In this document: positions 8,914-17,695 of the stretch, piece after piece
Layout: each line of letters opens with the position of its first letter
Numbering within the stretch: the first letter of the stretch is position 1
Virus record (IMG/VR): IMGVR_UViG_3300050821_001948
Coordinates: 1 to 64,000 of that record
DNA: 64,000 nucleotides
Reading direction: 5' to 3' (one strand)
Origin: a virus
Position numbers and translations under genes: made by a program
The notes under the pieces: generated by a model
Databases searched by the model: none
What the model was told of the DNA's origin: nothing
What the model saw: the letters and a program-made list of their open reading frames with translations, nothing else

Positions 8914-9122
8914 GTAGGGTAATTACCCTCGGTTTAATTGCGGCGGTACTGGTACTGGGAAGAGAAGTTAAGAACTTAGCCGACCGGATCTGTATCACGG
9001 AACCAGTGGATGAGGTTGGGAATTTGTACTTTCCGAAGTTTGAGCGAAAGAAAGATCGATCACTTACTTTGGTATCAAGATCTACTCCGCTGTACGAATG
9101 GGGGGGCGACGATGTTTCCTAG
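8910..9122 (+). CDS. Unknown small protein with hydrophobic N-terminus
   Basis: 70 residues. Residues 4-16 (VITLGLIAAVLVL) form one short hydrophobic segment that could be a membrane anchor or a signal-like helix. The remainder is polar. Confidence 0.55.
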   Translation: MSRVITLGLIAAVLVLGREVKNLADRICITEPVDEVGNLYFPKFERKKDRSLTLVSRSTPLYEWGGDDVS

Positions 9123-9210
9123 AACGAATAAGATAATCGCCTACATTTGTCTTGCGGTTTTGCTTTCTACTTTAACACTTCTTGCCATTGAAATAGTTAA
9201 GAGTTGGTGA
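9112..9210 (+). CDS. Tiny single-span membrane protein
   Basis: 32 residues. The ATG at 9112 overlaps the upstream stop by 11 bases. After a short basic N-terminus, residues 8-27 are continuously hydrophobic (IIAYICLAVLLSTLTLLAIE). Role unknown; the size and topology fit phage membrane micro-proteins. Confidence 0.5.
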   Translation: MFPRTNKIIAYICLAVLLSTLTLLAIEIVKSW

Positions 9211-9211
9211 A

Positions 9212-9415
9212 ATGTCTGATTTCCCTGAAATGTATCCAATAGATGTAAGTAAATTGATACCTGTTGGGCAATTCTGTTTTAGTCGAATAGTCCTCATGGA
9301 TGAAAATGGCGTGAATAATGTCATTAGTATGCGAATTAATGATACCGAATATGTGTTAACTCGGGAGAATTTAGAGGTATTCGCTAATGCGGCGTTGGAA
9401 GAATTAGATGAGTGA
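9212..9415 (+). CDS. Unknown small protein
   Basis: 67 residues, acidic, with the ATG two bases after the preceding stop. The next gene starts inside its stop as ATGAGTGA. Not recognised. Confidence 0.55.
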   Translation: MSDFPEMYPIDVSKLIPVGQFCFSRIVLMDENGVNNVISMRINDTEYVLTRENLEVFANAALEELDE

Positions 9416-9803
9416 ATATGAATTCCGAGTTCTTATAACTGGCTCTAGGGACTGGGATGACAGTGAACCGATTCGAACGGCTCTTAGTAATGCATTCAGG
9501 GCCATTCCAATAGGTTCTTGTCTAAAGGTTGTTCATGGTGATTGCCCCACTGGTGCAGATGCGATGGCATCCGAATGGGTTAAGGAAATGCAGACCCAGT
9601 GCTTCCCCGTATTTGAGGAACCTCATCCAGCCATTTGGTTAAAGCATGGTAAGGCTGCTGGTCCCATTCGTAATCAAGAGATGGTTGACTTGGGCGCGGA
9701 TATCTGTTTCGCATTCCCGGTTCCTAGCAGTAGAGGAACAATCCACTGTATGGGTGCAGCCGAGAAGGCTGGCATTCCTGTGGTTAATCTCGGAGTGAAG
9801 TAA
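9408..9803 (+). CDS. SLOG-superfamily (DUF2493/YspA-like) protein
   Basis: 131 residues. RVLITGSRDWDD at the N-terminus, VVHGDCPTGADAMASEW near 43-59 and KAAGPIRNQEMVDLGAD near 82-98 are the hallmark segments of the DUF2493 branch of the SLOG fold. The fold binds nucleotides or their derivatives and is shared with DprA and LOG. The substrate in phages is unknown; a nucleotide-sensing or ADP-ribose-related role is suggested for the superfamily. Confidence 0.82.
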   Translation: MSEYEFRVLITGSRDWDDSEPIRTALSNAFRAIPIGSCLKVVHGDCPTGADAMASEWVKEMQTQCFPVFEEPHPAIWLKHGKAAGPIRNQEMVDLGADICFAFPVPSSRGTIHCMGAAEKAGIPVVNLGVK

Positions 9804-9813
9804 AGCCGACATT

Positions 9814-9981
9814 ATGATTATGACTTTGTATGTTTGTAGGTTCTGCTTGCACGGAGATTGCTCTAGATGCGGTAGCTTGGATTGTGCCTGCTGTGGGGAT
9901 GCCACTGAGTTGGATGTTATCCAGTATGCCGCAGAGAAGGCTTCTGAACCGCCCATGCGGTATTACGTAAATGATTGGTGA
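9814..9981 (+). CDS. Small zinc-ribbon protein
   Basis: 55 residues. Cysteines are arranged as C-x2-C near 8-11, C-x2-C near 16-19 and C-x1-CC near 24-27, which suggests a compact zinc-binding unit, followed by an acidic helix. The stop overlaps the start of the next HNH gene by 11 bases, which supports that it is translated. Confidence 0.5.
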   Translation: MIMTLYVCRFCLHGDCSRCGSLDCACCGDATELDVIQYAAEKASEPPMRYYVNDW

Positions 9982-10333
9982 TGACGTTCCTGTTGGTGGG
10001 GAGATTCCTGACAGGGTACGTAAAGCGGTGCATGCTCGCGATAATCTCTATTGCCGGATGTGTGGGGCGAACTGCGAACTCGGCGGCATAGAGATTCATC
10101 ACATCTATTTCGGTGGTGACACGGTTGGCATTGGTGGCTCCAGGGTTCATGATTTTAACCTGATGGTATCCCTTTGCATGACATGCCACACCCGCGCACA
10201 TCGTTTCAAATTCAAGTGGCAAAAAGCTTTGATGTATGCCGTTTCTCATAGGGGTGTTACCGCAGCTCAAGTGTTACGCTGGTCTAAACGGTCACAAATT
10301 AACCGGAGATCTAAAACTTCTGATGCCACCTGA
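9971..10333 (+). CDS. HNH endonuclease
   Basis: 120 residues. CRMCGANCELGGIEIHHIYFGG gives the first Cys pair and the catalytic His-His. FNLMVSLCMTCHTRAH gives the Asn and second Cys pair. This is a minimal single-domain HNH nuclease with an N-terminal basic helix (VRKAVHARDNLYC). It is the third HNH gene in the left block and lies directly before the ribonucleotide reductase. Confidence 0.85.
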   Translation: MIGDDVPVGGEIPDRVRKAVHARDNLYCRMCGANCELGGIEIHHIYFGGDTVGIGGSRVHDFNLMVSLCMTCHTRAHRFKFKWQKALMYAVSHRGVTAAQVLRWSKRSQINRRSKTSDAT

Positions 10334-10424
10334 ATCAATCGTTTCAACCCAGGTAGGTTGCCGATGGGTAATGGTTGCCAAATTCAAGAACTTAGCAAAG
10401 GGATTAACTAGTGTCGTATTTTAG
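10323..10424 (+). CDS. Possible tiny gene bridging HNH and nrdJ
   Basis: 33 codons. The ATG overlaps the HNH stop by 11 bases and the frame closes 14 bases inside the next gene. The product is basic and partly hydrophobic. Spacing fits the coupled style of the region, but coding cannot be confirmed. The alternative is a 77-base leader for the reductase gene. Confidence 0.3.
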   Translation: MPPESIVSTQVGCRWVMVAKFKNLAKGLTSVVF

Positions 10425-12504
10425 CTTCCGTCTACCGTCCGAATTCATTGAGAAGTACAAGGATCAGCAGGTCTCTTGGGGGTTTACGGATGCGGGGGGC
10501 AACAGTCTGGGTGAGATTACGTTCCTCAGAACCTATAGTCGCCTAAAGGATGACGGCACTAAAGAGAAGTGGTGGGAGGTTTGTCAGCGCGTCATTGAGG
10601 GCATGTTTTCCATCCAAAAGGATCACTGTAAGGCGAACAGGCTTCCTTGGCGTGCGGATAAAGCACAGCGTACTGCGCAGGACGCTTTCGATAGGATGTT
10701 CAACTTTAAGTGGCTCCCGCCCGGTCGTGGCCTCTGGATGATGGGAACACCGCTGGTTATGGATCAGCGCAACTCTGCTGCTCTTCAAAATTGTGCCTTC
10801 ATAAGCACCGAGGATATGACGCGCGCTGATCCGGCTGGGCCATTCACCTTCCTAATGGAAGCTTCAATGCTTGGTATCGGTGTTGGATTTGATACACTAG
10901 GTGCGAAGAAGGGTTTTCGTATCTACCGGCCTAATCCGAATAAGTACGACAGCTACGTGGTTCCCGATAGCCGTGAGGGATGGGTGGAGTCTGTTCGCCT
11001 TATCCTTGAGTCTTATCTAGTATCAGGTAAGGGTGAAGTCTACATAGACACCAGCCTGGTGCGCCCAGCCGGTGAGCCTATTAAGACTTTCGGTGGGACT
11101 GCTGCTGGTCCTGGCCCGCTTATTCGTCTCCACGAGAAGATTCGCGAGTTGATGGAGGCAAGGTTACTTGAGTGCAGCATTCTACATACAGTACCAACGC
11201 TAGATGTGGAACTAATTGCTGATATCGGTAATTTAATCGGCGTTTGCGTTGTGAGCGGCAACGTTCGGCGCTCTGCCGAGCTGATGCTTGGTGAATTGCA
11301 CGATCCGATCTTCAAGAATCTGAAGAACTCCGAGATGTTCCCGGAGCGTAACCGTTACTCTGATAACCCAGATGAGTCAGGGTGGGGATGGATGTCTAAT
11401 AACTCCATCATCGCTGAGGTTGGTCAGGATCTGTCCAGCTTAACCGATGCTATTGCTAACAATGGTGAGCCCGGCGTCGTGTGGATGGATGTGTCCAGGA
11501 AGTACGGTAGACTCATTGACCCACCAAACGGTAAGGATCGCCGCGCTAAGGGTTATAACCCATGTGCAGAGCAGACTCTTGAGTCAGGTGAATGCTGCAC
11601 ACTTGTTGAGTTGTTCATGAATCGTCACACGGACATCAAGGATTTCCAGCAGACGGCCAAGATTGCCTTCCTGTACGCGAAGACAGTAACCCTCCTCTCA
11701 ACTCACTGGGAGAAGACCAACGCAATCATGCAGCGGAACCGGCGTATTGGTTGTAGCGTCTCGGGCGTTGCTGACTTCACTGACACTAATAGCATGACAG
11801 TTCTTCGTCAGTGGTTGAACGATACTTATAAGACGGTCCAGTCCTACGACGAGTCTTATTCAGAATGGCTGTGTGTTCGTCAGTCGATTAAGACTACGAC
11901 AGTTAAGCCATCAGGCACGGTAAGTATCCTTGCTGGAGCTTCCCCTGGAGCACACTGGAGTCCCGGTGGCACCTTCTTTGATCGCGCTATCCGGTTTAGT
12001 ATGGACGACCCGATGGTTCTCCTGTTTGAGAACGCCGGATATCGAGTAGAAACGGACGTTGCTAACCCTGAGACCACAGTTGTGGTTTTCTTCCCAGTTA
12101 AGTCTGGTGCTCGGCGCTCCGAGAAGGATGTATCATTGTTCGAGAAGGCTAATCTAGCTGTTCTGCTTCAGAGGTATTGGTCAGACAACTCCGTGTCGGT
12201 AACTTTGACATTCAACCCGGAGACCGAGAAGGACCATGTTGGAACCATTCTTCACATGCACGAAGGTCAGCTCAAGACTGTGAGCTTCCTACCTTCGGGT
12301 AACTTCGTGTTCCCTCAGATGCCTTATACTCAGATCTTTGAAGGAGACTTTGAGGCGGCTCAGTATAAGCTGATGCGTGTTGACCTGGAACCGATTTATC
12401 AGGGGCTTGGGCGTGAAGCTATTGGGGAAGCTTACTGCTCCACTGACAGTTGCGAGATCAAAGATCTAACCGCCAGCATGGAAGCGCTCGTTCGTTCCAC
12501 GTGA
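10411..12504 (+). CDS. nrdJ: Class II (adenosylcobalamin-dependent) ribonucleotide reductase
   Basis: 697 residues, close to the monomeric Lactobacillus-type ribonucleoside triphosphate reductases. It reduces ribonucleotides using a radical generated from coenzyme B12. Cys128 (LQNCAFIST), the radical-site segment YNPCAEQ (Cys385, Glu387), VKPSGTVSILAGASPG and the C-terminal redox pair Cys676/Cys681 (YCSTDSC) are all present. GNVRRSAELMLG near 287 matches the second active-site cysteine region, in which the reactive residue lies just upstream (VCVVSG). The GTG start follows AAAGGG. No small subunit is needed. Confidence 0.93.
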   Translation: MSYFSFRLPSEFIEKYKDQQVSWGFTDAGGNSLGEITFLRTYSRLKDDGTKEKWWEVCQRVIEGMFSIQKDHCKANRLPWRADKAQRTAQDAFDRMFNFKWLPPGRGLWMMGTPLVMDQRNSAALQNCAFISTEDMTRADPAGPFTFLMEASMLGIGVGFDTLGAKKGFRIYRPNPNKYDSYVVPDSREGWVESVRLILESYLVSGKGEVYIDTSLVRPAGEPIKTFGGTAAGPGPLIRLHEKIRELMEARLLECSILHTVPTLDVELIADIGNLIGVCVVSGNVRRSAELMLGELHDPIFKNLKNSEMFPERNRYSDNPDESGWGWMSNNSIIAEVGQDLSSLTDAIANNGEPGVVWMDVSRKYGRLIDPPNGKDRRAKGYNPCAEQTLESGECCTLVELFMNRHTDIKDFQQTAKIAFLYAKTVTLLSTHWEKTNAIMQRNRRIGCSVSGVADFTDTNSMTVLRQWLNDTYKTVQSYDESYSEWLCVRQSIKTTTVKPSGTVSILAGASPGAHWSPGGTFFDRAIRFSMDDPMVLLFENAGYRVETDVANPETTVVVFFPVKSGARRSEKDVSLFEKANLAVLLQRYWSDNSVSVTLTFNPETEKDHVGTILHMHEGQLKTVSFLPSGNFVFPQMPYTQIFEGDFEAAQYKLMRVDLEPIYQGLGREAIGEAYCSTDSCEIKDLTASMEALVRST

Positions 12505-12514
12505 AAGGATAATT

Positions 12515-12805
12515 ATGTCAAAGAAGAAGTGTCTAGATTGCCAAGCTAAGGATGAGACTATCTCGTCTTTGAATGCCATCATCAAGAGCCTGAATGAGAT
12601 GATTATGAGCTTGACTGCCCCCAAGGTTCCTAACGGATTCCCTGGATTCCCGGTGCAGCCTCAGCCCTGGTGGCATCCACAGCAGGTACCATTCTTTAAT
12701 GTGTCAGACTCATCAGATCCAATGGCTCACTGTCCTTGCCGTGTGGAGAATGGTGGTAGCGGGGTCTGTATGTGTGTCCAAGGTGGACCTAAGATCACCT
12801 GTTGA
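12515..12805 (+). CDS. Unknown Cys- and Pro-rich protein
   Basis: 96 residues. An N-terminal CLDC is followed by a helix with the repeating pattern of a short coiled coil (about 13-34). Then come a Pro/Trp-rich middle and a Cys-rich tail (CPCR...CMC). AAAGGA precedes the ATG. About 50 gene-free bases follow. Confidence 0.6.
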   Translation: MSKKKCLDCQAKDETISSLNAIIKSLNEMIMSLTAPKVPNGFPGFPVQPQPWWHPQQVPFFNVSDSSDPMAHCPCRVENGGSGVCMCVQGGPKITC

Positions 12806-12856
12806 TACCTCGGCGTGTCGGCATCACTCAACTAGAACTGGATGGAATACTAAAGT

Positions 12857-13435
12857 ATGACTGAGACGCGCTTATGGGGCGAGACTTATCCCCGCGATGG
12901 AATCTTCAAGTACATCAGGGATACCACAAAGCCGCTAGCGCTTTGGGATGATAGGGCTCACCACCAGAAGATGGTTAAAGAGTCCGGCAATGTTGCCAGG
13001 TTCATCCTGGAGAACCAGCCAGAGAATCTGAACAAGGCTTTGTTGGATCTGATGGTCGCCTGTATGGACTGGCTGTACTTCAGGAACTACGGATTCGTTA
13101 CGGCTAGAAAGTTCATCCACGAGGAGCGACTTCGCCAGCAAGCCAAGTGGGGTGTAGAACAGGACCATTTGAACGATAGGTTTGCTTGTATCCTCTGGGA
13201 AGAGGTTGGTGAGGTAACCGAAGATCTCATTGACTCAAATAGCTCAGGCATTATTGATGAGATTGTCCAGGTAGCTGCTGTTGCTTGCTGCTGGCTGGAG
13301 TTCCGACTAACGTCTCTTCCAACCGATTTTATTGTTGATCTACCAAAGACAGTATCGGGGTCCATGACTGTTAAGGTTGATGACCCGAAGGCTTGGGAAG
13401 CGCTTGACCACTTCTTCGCTGGAGCCGGTGAGTGA
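12857..13435 (+). CDS. MazG-like nucleotide pyrophosphohydrolase
   Basis: 192 residues. The helical ERLRQQAKWGVEQ, then LWEEVGEVTEDLID and IIDEIVQVAAVACCWLE reproduce the MazG EExxE...ExxD metal site. These enzymes hydrolyse dNTPs or (p)ppGpp-like alarmones to monophosphates; phages are thought to use them to redirect nucleotide pools. The N-terminal 85 residues form an extra helical region. It is coupled to recA. Confidence 0.82.
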   Translation: MTETRLWGETYPRDGIFKYIRDTTKPLALWDDRAHHQKMVKESGNVARFILENQPENLNKALLDLMVACMDWLYFRNYGFVTARKFIHEERLRQQAKWGVEQDHLNDRFACILWEEVGEVTEDLIDSNSSGIIDEIVQVAAVACCWLEFRLTSLPTDFIVDLPKTVSGSMTVKVDDPKAWEALDHFFAGAGE

Positions 13436-14409
13436 TGGCTAAGGAGCAGCAATCTGGCCTGGAATCAGCCCTTGAAAGTATCACTAAAGACTTCGGCGCA
13501 GGAGCTATTCAGCGCATTGGTGACAAGGTAATAACCAAAGTCCCAGCTACCTCAACTGGTTCTATTCGTCTTGACCGCGCCCTCGGTGTAGGTGGCCTTC
13601 CACGCGGTCGAATTATTGAGTTGTACGGCCAAGAGTCCAGCGGAAAGTCAACGATTGCACTACACACTGTAGCGAATGCCCAGAAAGACGGCGGCTTGTG
13701 CGCGTATATTGATGCTGAGCACTCCATTGATGTCGAATATGCGCAAGCTCTAGGTGTTAATACAGATAGTCTGTGGCTATCTCAGCCCAGTTCAGGCGAA
13801 GAGGGACTGGAGATCTGCTCTAGACTTATTAAGTCGGGTGCCTACGCGGTTATCGTCATTGATTCCGTGGCTGCACTAACTCCGCGTGCTGAGCTTGAGG
13901 GAGAGATTGGTGATGCCCATATGGGTCTCCAGGCCCGCATGATGGGTCAGGCTCTTCGTGTCATAACTGGTGCGGCAGCCCAGGCTGGTACGACTGTCAT
14001 CTTCATTAACCAGCTACGTGAGAAGATCGGCATCGTTTTTGGGAACCCGAACGTCACAACTGGTGGTAAGTCTCTGAAATTCTATGCCAGCGTGCGGATG
14101 GAGGTTTCACGTACAGGCTCTGACAAGGTAGGGGATGAGACCGTCTCCAATAAGACTAAGGTCAAGGTCGTTAAAAATAAGGTATCAGTCCCATTTCGAA
14201 CGGCAGAATTTGATATCGTCTTTGGCCAGGGAATTAACCGTGAGGGTGAAGTTCTCGATGACGGGGTAGTGGCAGGGGTTGTGAAAAAGTCAGGTGCGTG
14301 GTATGTTTACGGTGAAGACCTGAAGTGCCAGGGTCGCCAGGCTGCCTGCGAGTTCTTGCGAGAGAATCCAGCTATCCGTATTGAGATCGAGGGGAAGTTG
14401 AATGTCTGA
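13435..14409 (+). CDS. recA: RecA recombinase
   Basis: 324 residues from the ATG at 13435; a GTG one codon earlier is equally possible. Walker A GQESSGKST lies near 65-73 and Walker B VIVIDSVAAL near 140-149. The L2-type stretch VIFINQLREKIGIVFGNP and the GGKSLKFYASVR segment are typical. It mediates strand exchange, and a phage copy frees recombination and replication restart from the host enzyme. It is slightly shorter than bacterial RecA because the C-terminal acidic tail is missing. Confidence 0.95.
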   Translation: MAKEQQSGLESALESITKDFGAGAIQRIGDKVITKVPATSTGSIRLDRALGVGGLPRGRIIELYGQESSGKSTIALHTVANAQKDGGLCAYIDAEHSIDVEYAQALGVNTDSLWLSQPSSGEEGLEICSRLIKSGAYAVIVIDSVAALTPRAELEGEIGDAHMGLQARMMGQALRVITGAAAQAGTTVIFINQLREKIGIVFGNPNVTTGGKSLKFYASVRMEVSRTGSDKVGDETVSNKTKVKVVKNKVSVPFRTAEFDIVFGQGINREGEVLDDGVVAGVVKKSGAWYVYGEDLKCQGRQAACEFLRENPAIRIEIEGKLNV

Positions 14410-14629
14410 GGAAGGTAGTGTTAATTACTCCCAGAACCGCCTAAGGGCTGAGTTAGCTCTTGCTGATGCGAATAAAAAGTCGATTCGTTCGAGGGAACGG
14501 GATTGGACGGTCGAACGAGGTTTCGCGGATACAACGGCTTATTCGTATGCTATCCCGGATCGAGCTAATCTACTTCTTGAGTCCATTGCTAATAGTCTTC
14601 TGGCAATATTAAAGCAACACGAACGCTAA
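14402..14629 (+). CDS. Unknown small helical protein
   Basis: 75 residues, ATGTCTGA overlap with the recA stop. Mixed charge, helical by appearance. A 43-base gap with GAAAGG follows. Confidence 0.6.
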   Translation: MSEEGSVNYSQNRLRAELALADANKKSIRSRERDWTVERGFADTTAYSYAIPDRANLLLESIANSLLAILKQHER

Positions 14630-14672
14630 CCCGATATATGACATAGAACACATTTCCTGAAAGGTTCCGGTA

Positions 14673-14966
14673 ATGGCAGACTTCAGGGATGGGGAATGTG
14701 AGTTCCCTTCCTTTGATGAATGCACATGCTCATGCCATAAGTTCCCTGGCGTGAAGCACTTCACAGCGTGCTGTGATGGGTTACCGATAGACTTTTGGGA
14801 TAGTGTTGACGAAGAGCTTGAGCTGTTCGGTAGCGCGGAATCTAGTAAGCCAAAGGGTCGTAGTGCAACCTATGAACCCCCTGGTGATTGGTTAAGTTTT
14901 GTAAACGATAAGAAGACAGGTAAGCCTCTTCGTGGCCCCGGATCGGAAGCAATCATAGATGACTAA
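14673..14966 (+). CDS. Cysteine-cluster protein
   Basis: 97 residues. Residues 9-34 contain CEF..., CTCSCHKF and CC, a dense Cys/His cluster likely to bind zinc. The C-terminal half is Gly/Pro-rich and disordered-looking. GAAAGG precedes the ATG. Confidence 0.6.
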   Translation: MADFRDGECEFPSFDECTCSCHKFPGVKHFTACCDGLPIDFWDSVDEELELFGSAESSKPKGRSATYEPPGDWLSFVNDKKTGKPLRGPGSEAIIDD

Positions 14967-15132
14967 GTTTGGTACAAAGATTTGGGACCAGGAGAGGTTT
15001 GGCTGGTTCATTAAGAGTGGCCCGACTTCAGATCTTGGCTCCGAGCAGGCTTATGTGCGGTGCGTTCGTAACAATGGTTACATGGCTGATGTAATCAATT
15101 ACAGAACGCTAGAGGTGATTTGGGATGACTAA
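14959..15132 (+). CDS. Unknown small protein
   Basis: 57 residues. It fills the gap between two larger genes with an 8-base overlap on each side (ATGACTAA at both ends). Trp/Phe-rich, beta-like. No family recognised. Confidence 0.6.
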   Translation: MTKFGTKIWDQERFGWFIKSGPTSDLGSEQAYVRCVRNNGYMADVINYRTLEVIWDD

Positions 15133-15541
15133 TAAGATTCATATCCGGGGCAACCCTACCCTTACGGTAAAGAAGGCCCCATTCCCTCATTGTAACTCCC
15201 AGGTTCTACATGCGCCGAACACCTGCGTCCACTGTGATGACTATCCTGAGTTGCAATCTGAGCGCGAGGCTGGGAAGACTCCGTTCACACCGGCAGAGTC
15301 TAATGGTTGGCATGGAAACATCGCCATTTCCCCCAGTACCACTTTTGGTCCGCGCATCAATCCTGGGGATTTCGTTATAGCTCGTGAACGTGTAGATGCT
15401 GATAATCTAGGACCCAATCGGGTGTATGCTAAGGTTCGGGAAGTTAAAGACACTTACCTGGTGTTGGATCTTTTCCCATGGGGGCCAACATTTGAGTTCC
15501 GGCATTGGCAGTTTGATAGGGTTGAGAGAATTCAGGGATGA
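15125..15541 (+). CDS. Unknown protein
   Basis: 138 residues. A short Cys-containing N-terminal segment (HCNSQVLHAPNTCVHC) suggests a zinc knuckle. The C-terminal half (GDFVIARERVDADN... RVYAKVREVKD) resembles a small SH3-like barrel. It is coupled to the next gene by ATGA. Confidence 0.6.
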   Translation: MTNKIHIRGNPTLTVKKAPFPHCNSQVLHAPNTCVHCDDYPELQSEREAGKTPFTPAESNGWHGNIAISPSTTFGPRINPGDFVIARERVDADNLGPNRVYAKVREVKDTYLVLDLFPWGPTFEFRHWQFDRVERIQG

Positions 15542-15912
15542 TTGTTGAAGGTAAGCGCACCCTCTGGAAGTGCGATATACTCGACGGCCCCTATATTCCC
15601 GGATCACCTGGAGACCGCATTCGAGTGGGAGATGATGGGACACATAATCTTGTCTCCTCCTTGACAGAGGACGGGAGACACATGCCCGCCATCGATCTAG
15701 ACATTCCTCACAGCTACCTACCTTCATCCACCCCTGGGCACGGGCACCTTTTCATTGATATGCCAATGTCATGGGAGCAATACGAACTTCTTCTGACTGT
15801 GCTACACTCAGTTGGAATCATTGAGGATGGTTTCTTCCGACTGTCACTTCAGCGTAAGGCGTCTTTCCTGAGGAAGCCTGGTACTTACAAAGAACTTGAG
15901 GCTGCATTCTAG
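15538..15912 (+). CDS. Unknown protein
   Basis: 124 residues, beta-rich, with HGHLFIDMPMSWEQYELLL followed by a helical, basic C-terminus. No known family. ATGA and TAGTG junctions place it firmly in the operon. Confidence 0.6.
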   Translation: MIVEGKRTLWKCDILDGPYIPGSPGDRIRVGDDGTHNLVSSLTEDGRHMPAIDLDIPHSYLPSSTPGHGHLFIDMPMSWEQYELLLTVLHSVGIIEDGFFRLSLQRKASFLRKPGTYKELEAAF

Positions 15913-16661
15913 TGGACTTCCCGAATGGTCGGCGCATACTTTTGGCGGGCGATCTTCACAAAAATTTCCGGCATACCAAGTACATCTTCAAGATGGCTCA
16001 GCAGAACAACTGCGACTGGGTTGTAGCTCTTGGTGATGTGGGCTACTGGCCGCGTGGCAAGAAGGAGAATGGTCTTGACTTCTTTGAGGGTATTGAGAAG
16101 CTAACTCAGAAGTACAAGATTGATTTTGCGTGGCTACCCGGCAACCATGATGATTGGGACGTCCTAGAGACCGTTGTTAAGATCCAGGCAGAGTCCCCGC
16201 AGCAGATGACAGATCACATTTGGTTCCTCGGTCATGGCTGCCAGTGGACCTGGGGCACACCCGAGGTTAACGAGCGATCCTTTATGTCATTTGGTGGGGC
16301 CTACAGTATTGATCAGCAGTGGCGGAAGCAGGGTTGGGATTGGTTCCCTCAGGAGCTTCCTTCATGGGGTCAACAGGACTTTGCTTTAGGGCGCCCCCCG
16401 GTTGATATTCTCCTGACACATGATGCCCCTTGGGGGACTGTGCCATTTATTGATGAGCAGAATGATCCTTACCCTTTAAGTGCAGCTAACCGCATGTTCA
16501 TCTCCAGCCTGGTTGAGTCAGCCCAGCCGAAGGCGTTATTCCATGGGCACTACCATGAGCGTTTATCCAGGGTTGTTCATACAAGCTACGGATTCTGCAC
16601 CATGGACGGCCTTGATTGTGATAACACCGATGAGAAGTCTTGGCTGGTCCTGGCTTTGTGA
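15912..16661 (+). CDS. Calcineurin-like metallophosphoesterase
   Basis: 249 residues. Metal-binding motifs occur in order: GDLHKN (D-x-H), ALGDVG (GD), LPGNHDDW (GNHD), LLTHDAPWG (TH) and FHGHYHE (GHxH). The enzyme cleaves phosphoester bonds using two metals. Phage relatives can be nucleases, cyclic-nucleotide hydrolases or RNA repair phosphatases, and the substrate is not evident here. The GTG start overlaps the upstream TAG. Confidence 0.9.
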   Translation: MDFPNGRRILLAGDLHKNFRHTKYIFKMAQQNNCDWVVALGDVGYWPRGKKENGLDFFEGIEKLTQKYKIDFAWLPGNHDDWDVLETVVKIQAESPQQMTDHIWFLGHGCQWTWGTPEVNERSFMSFGGAYSIDQQWRKQGWDWFPQELPSWGQQDFALGRPPVDILLTHDAPWGTVPFIDEQNDPYPLSAANRMFISSLVESAQPKALFHGHYHERLSRVVHTSYGFCTMDGLDCDNTDEKSWLVLAL

Positions 16662-16682
16662 TGGCACTTTTGGCATTTGTAT

Positions 16683-17444
16683 ATGAGTACTAAAACATCC
16701 GATAAGGACAGTGTTGACCCGGCTCATCCTTTAGGAGAACTAGTGGCTCGTGCGCAGGCAGGTAAGCAACAGGAACATGCTCCGCGCAGAAAGGCTATTA
16801 GACCGAAGACTCCTAACCAGAAGCTCTATTGGGACGCCATCCCGTTAAATGACATGACCTTCGGTATCGGCCCCGCTGGTACGGGTAAGTCTTTCTTGGC
16901 GGTAGCTCGTGGCGTCGAAGAGCTGCAATCAGGTCGCGCTCAGCGTCTTATCCTTACTCGTCCCGCTGTTGAGGCTGGAGAGAAGCTTGGCTTCCTTCCG
17001 GGCACCCTGGAAGAGAAGATGGACCCTTACATGAAGCCTTTGATTGAGGCTATTAAGGACATCGCTGGGCGCGAGCAGTACGTGGAATGGATGGCTCTGG
17101 AGCAGATTGAGATTGCTCCGCTGGCTATGATGCGTGGTCGCACTCTGAATGACGCATTCATTATCGCAGATGAAATGCAGAATGCTACTGTCGAGCAAAT
17201 ACGGATGATGCTTACGCGCTTCGGGTACGGCTCAAAGATGGTTATTAACGGCGATCCTGAGCAGTCTGATTTACTGCCCTTTGATTCAGAGAACGGTCTA
17301 GACTATATTCTAGATGCTTACACCGTTGCGGGCGGCATCGAGGGCGTTTCTATGGTGGAGTTCGACCTCAATGACATTGTGCGACACCCTATCGTTGGGC
17401 GCATCCTCGGGGCCTTCAACAAACTAGAGCTATCACGCCCTTAG
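16683..17444 (+). CDS. phoH: PhoH-like ATPase
   Basis: 253 residues from the ATG at 16683; a TTG at 16677 is also in frame. Walker A GIGPAGTGKSFLAVARG lies near 61-77. Then come LTRPAVEAGEKLGFLPG, the Walker B stretch AFIIADEMQNA and the NGDPEQSDL sensor, all diagnostic of PhoH. PhoH family members are ATPases linked to phosphate stress and RNA metabolism and are common auxiliary genes in phages. It is the last gene of the + strand block, and its stop overlaps that of the opposing gene by 3 bases. Confidence 0.93.
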   Translation: MSTKTSDKDSVDPAHPLGELVARAQAGKQQEHAPRRKAIRPKTPNQKLYWDAIPLNDMTFGIGPAGTGKSFLAVARGVEELQSGRAQRLILTRPAVEAGEKLGFLPGTLEEKMDPYMKPLIEAIKDIAGREQYVEWMALEQIEIAPLAMMRGRTLNDAFIIADEMQNATVEQIRMMLTRFGYGSKMVINGDPEQSDLLPFDSENGLDYILDAYTVAGGIEGVSMVEFDLNDIVRHPIVGRILGAFNKLELSRP

Positions 17445-17695
17445 ACCGGCTCCGTTCCTGTGAAATCACAATCATTGCAGGTGATAAGGAAGTACCTAAC
17501 GGAGCTGTTGATTTCCTCCTTCTCTTGCCAGGTACACCATAGGGAATCACACTTCGGGCAGTCATGGGTGTAGTGCCGTAGTGGGTTCTCGGATATTTCA
17601 TCCCACTGAAAAGATGCGGGAGAGGTAGTAGGCCCTGTTGGCGGGAAGAAGTGCTCGTCTTTCTCATCGTCCTGCCATTGCTTCTCGGTCAGCAT
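17441..17695 (-). CDS. Small zinc-ribbon protein
   Basis: 84 residues with CPKC near 46-49 and CNDC near 73-76, the pair spacing of a zinc ribbon. It is the last gene of the - strand block and converges tail to tail with phoH. No hairpin terminator is visible at the junction. Confidence 0.65.
   Translation of the reverse strand: MLTEKQWQDDEKDEHFFPPTGPTTSPASFQWDEISENPLRHYTHDCPKCDSLWCTWQEKEEINSSVRYFLITCNDCDFTGTEPV

Noticed and set aside
10334-10410. Cobalamin riboswitch ahead of the B12-dependent reductase
   Set aside because: Only 77 bases are available, far too short, and no B12-box-like sequence is seen.
13087-13452. 121-codon - strand frame over the MazG-like gene
   Set aside because: A shadow of a well-supported gene; Ser/Arg-rich composition as expected from antisense reading.
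17430-17460. Terminator between the convergent phoH and zinc-ribbon genes
   Set aside because: The stops overlap and no stem with a U-run is visible on either strand.
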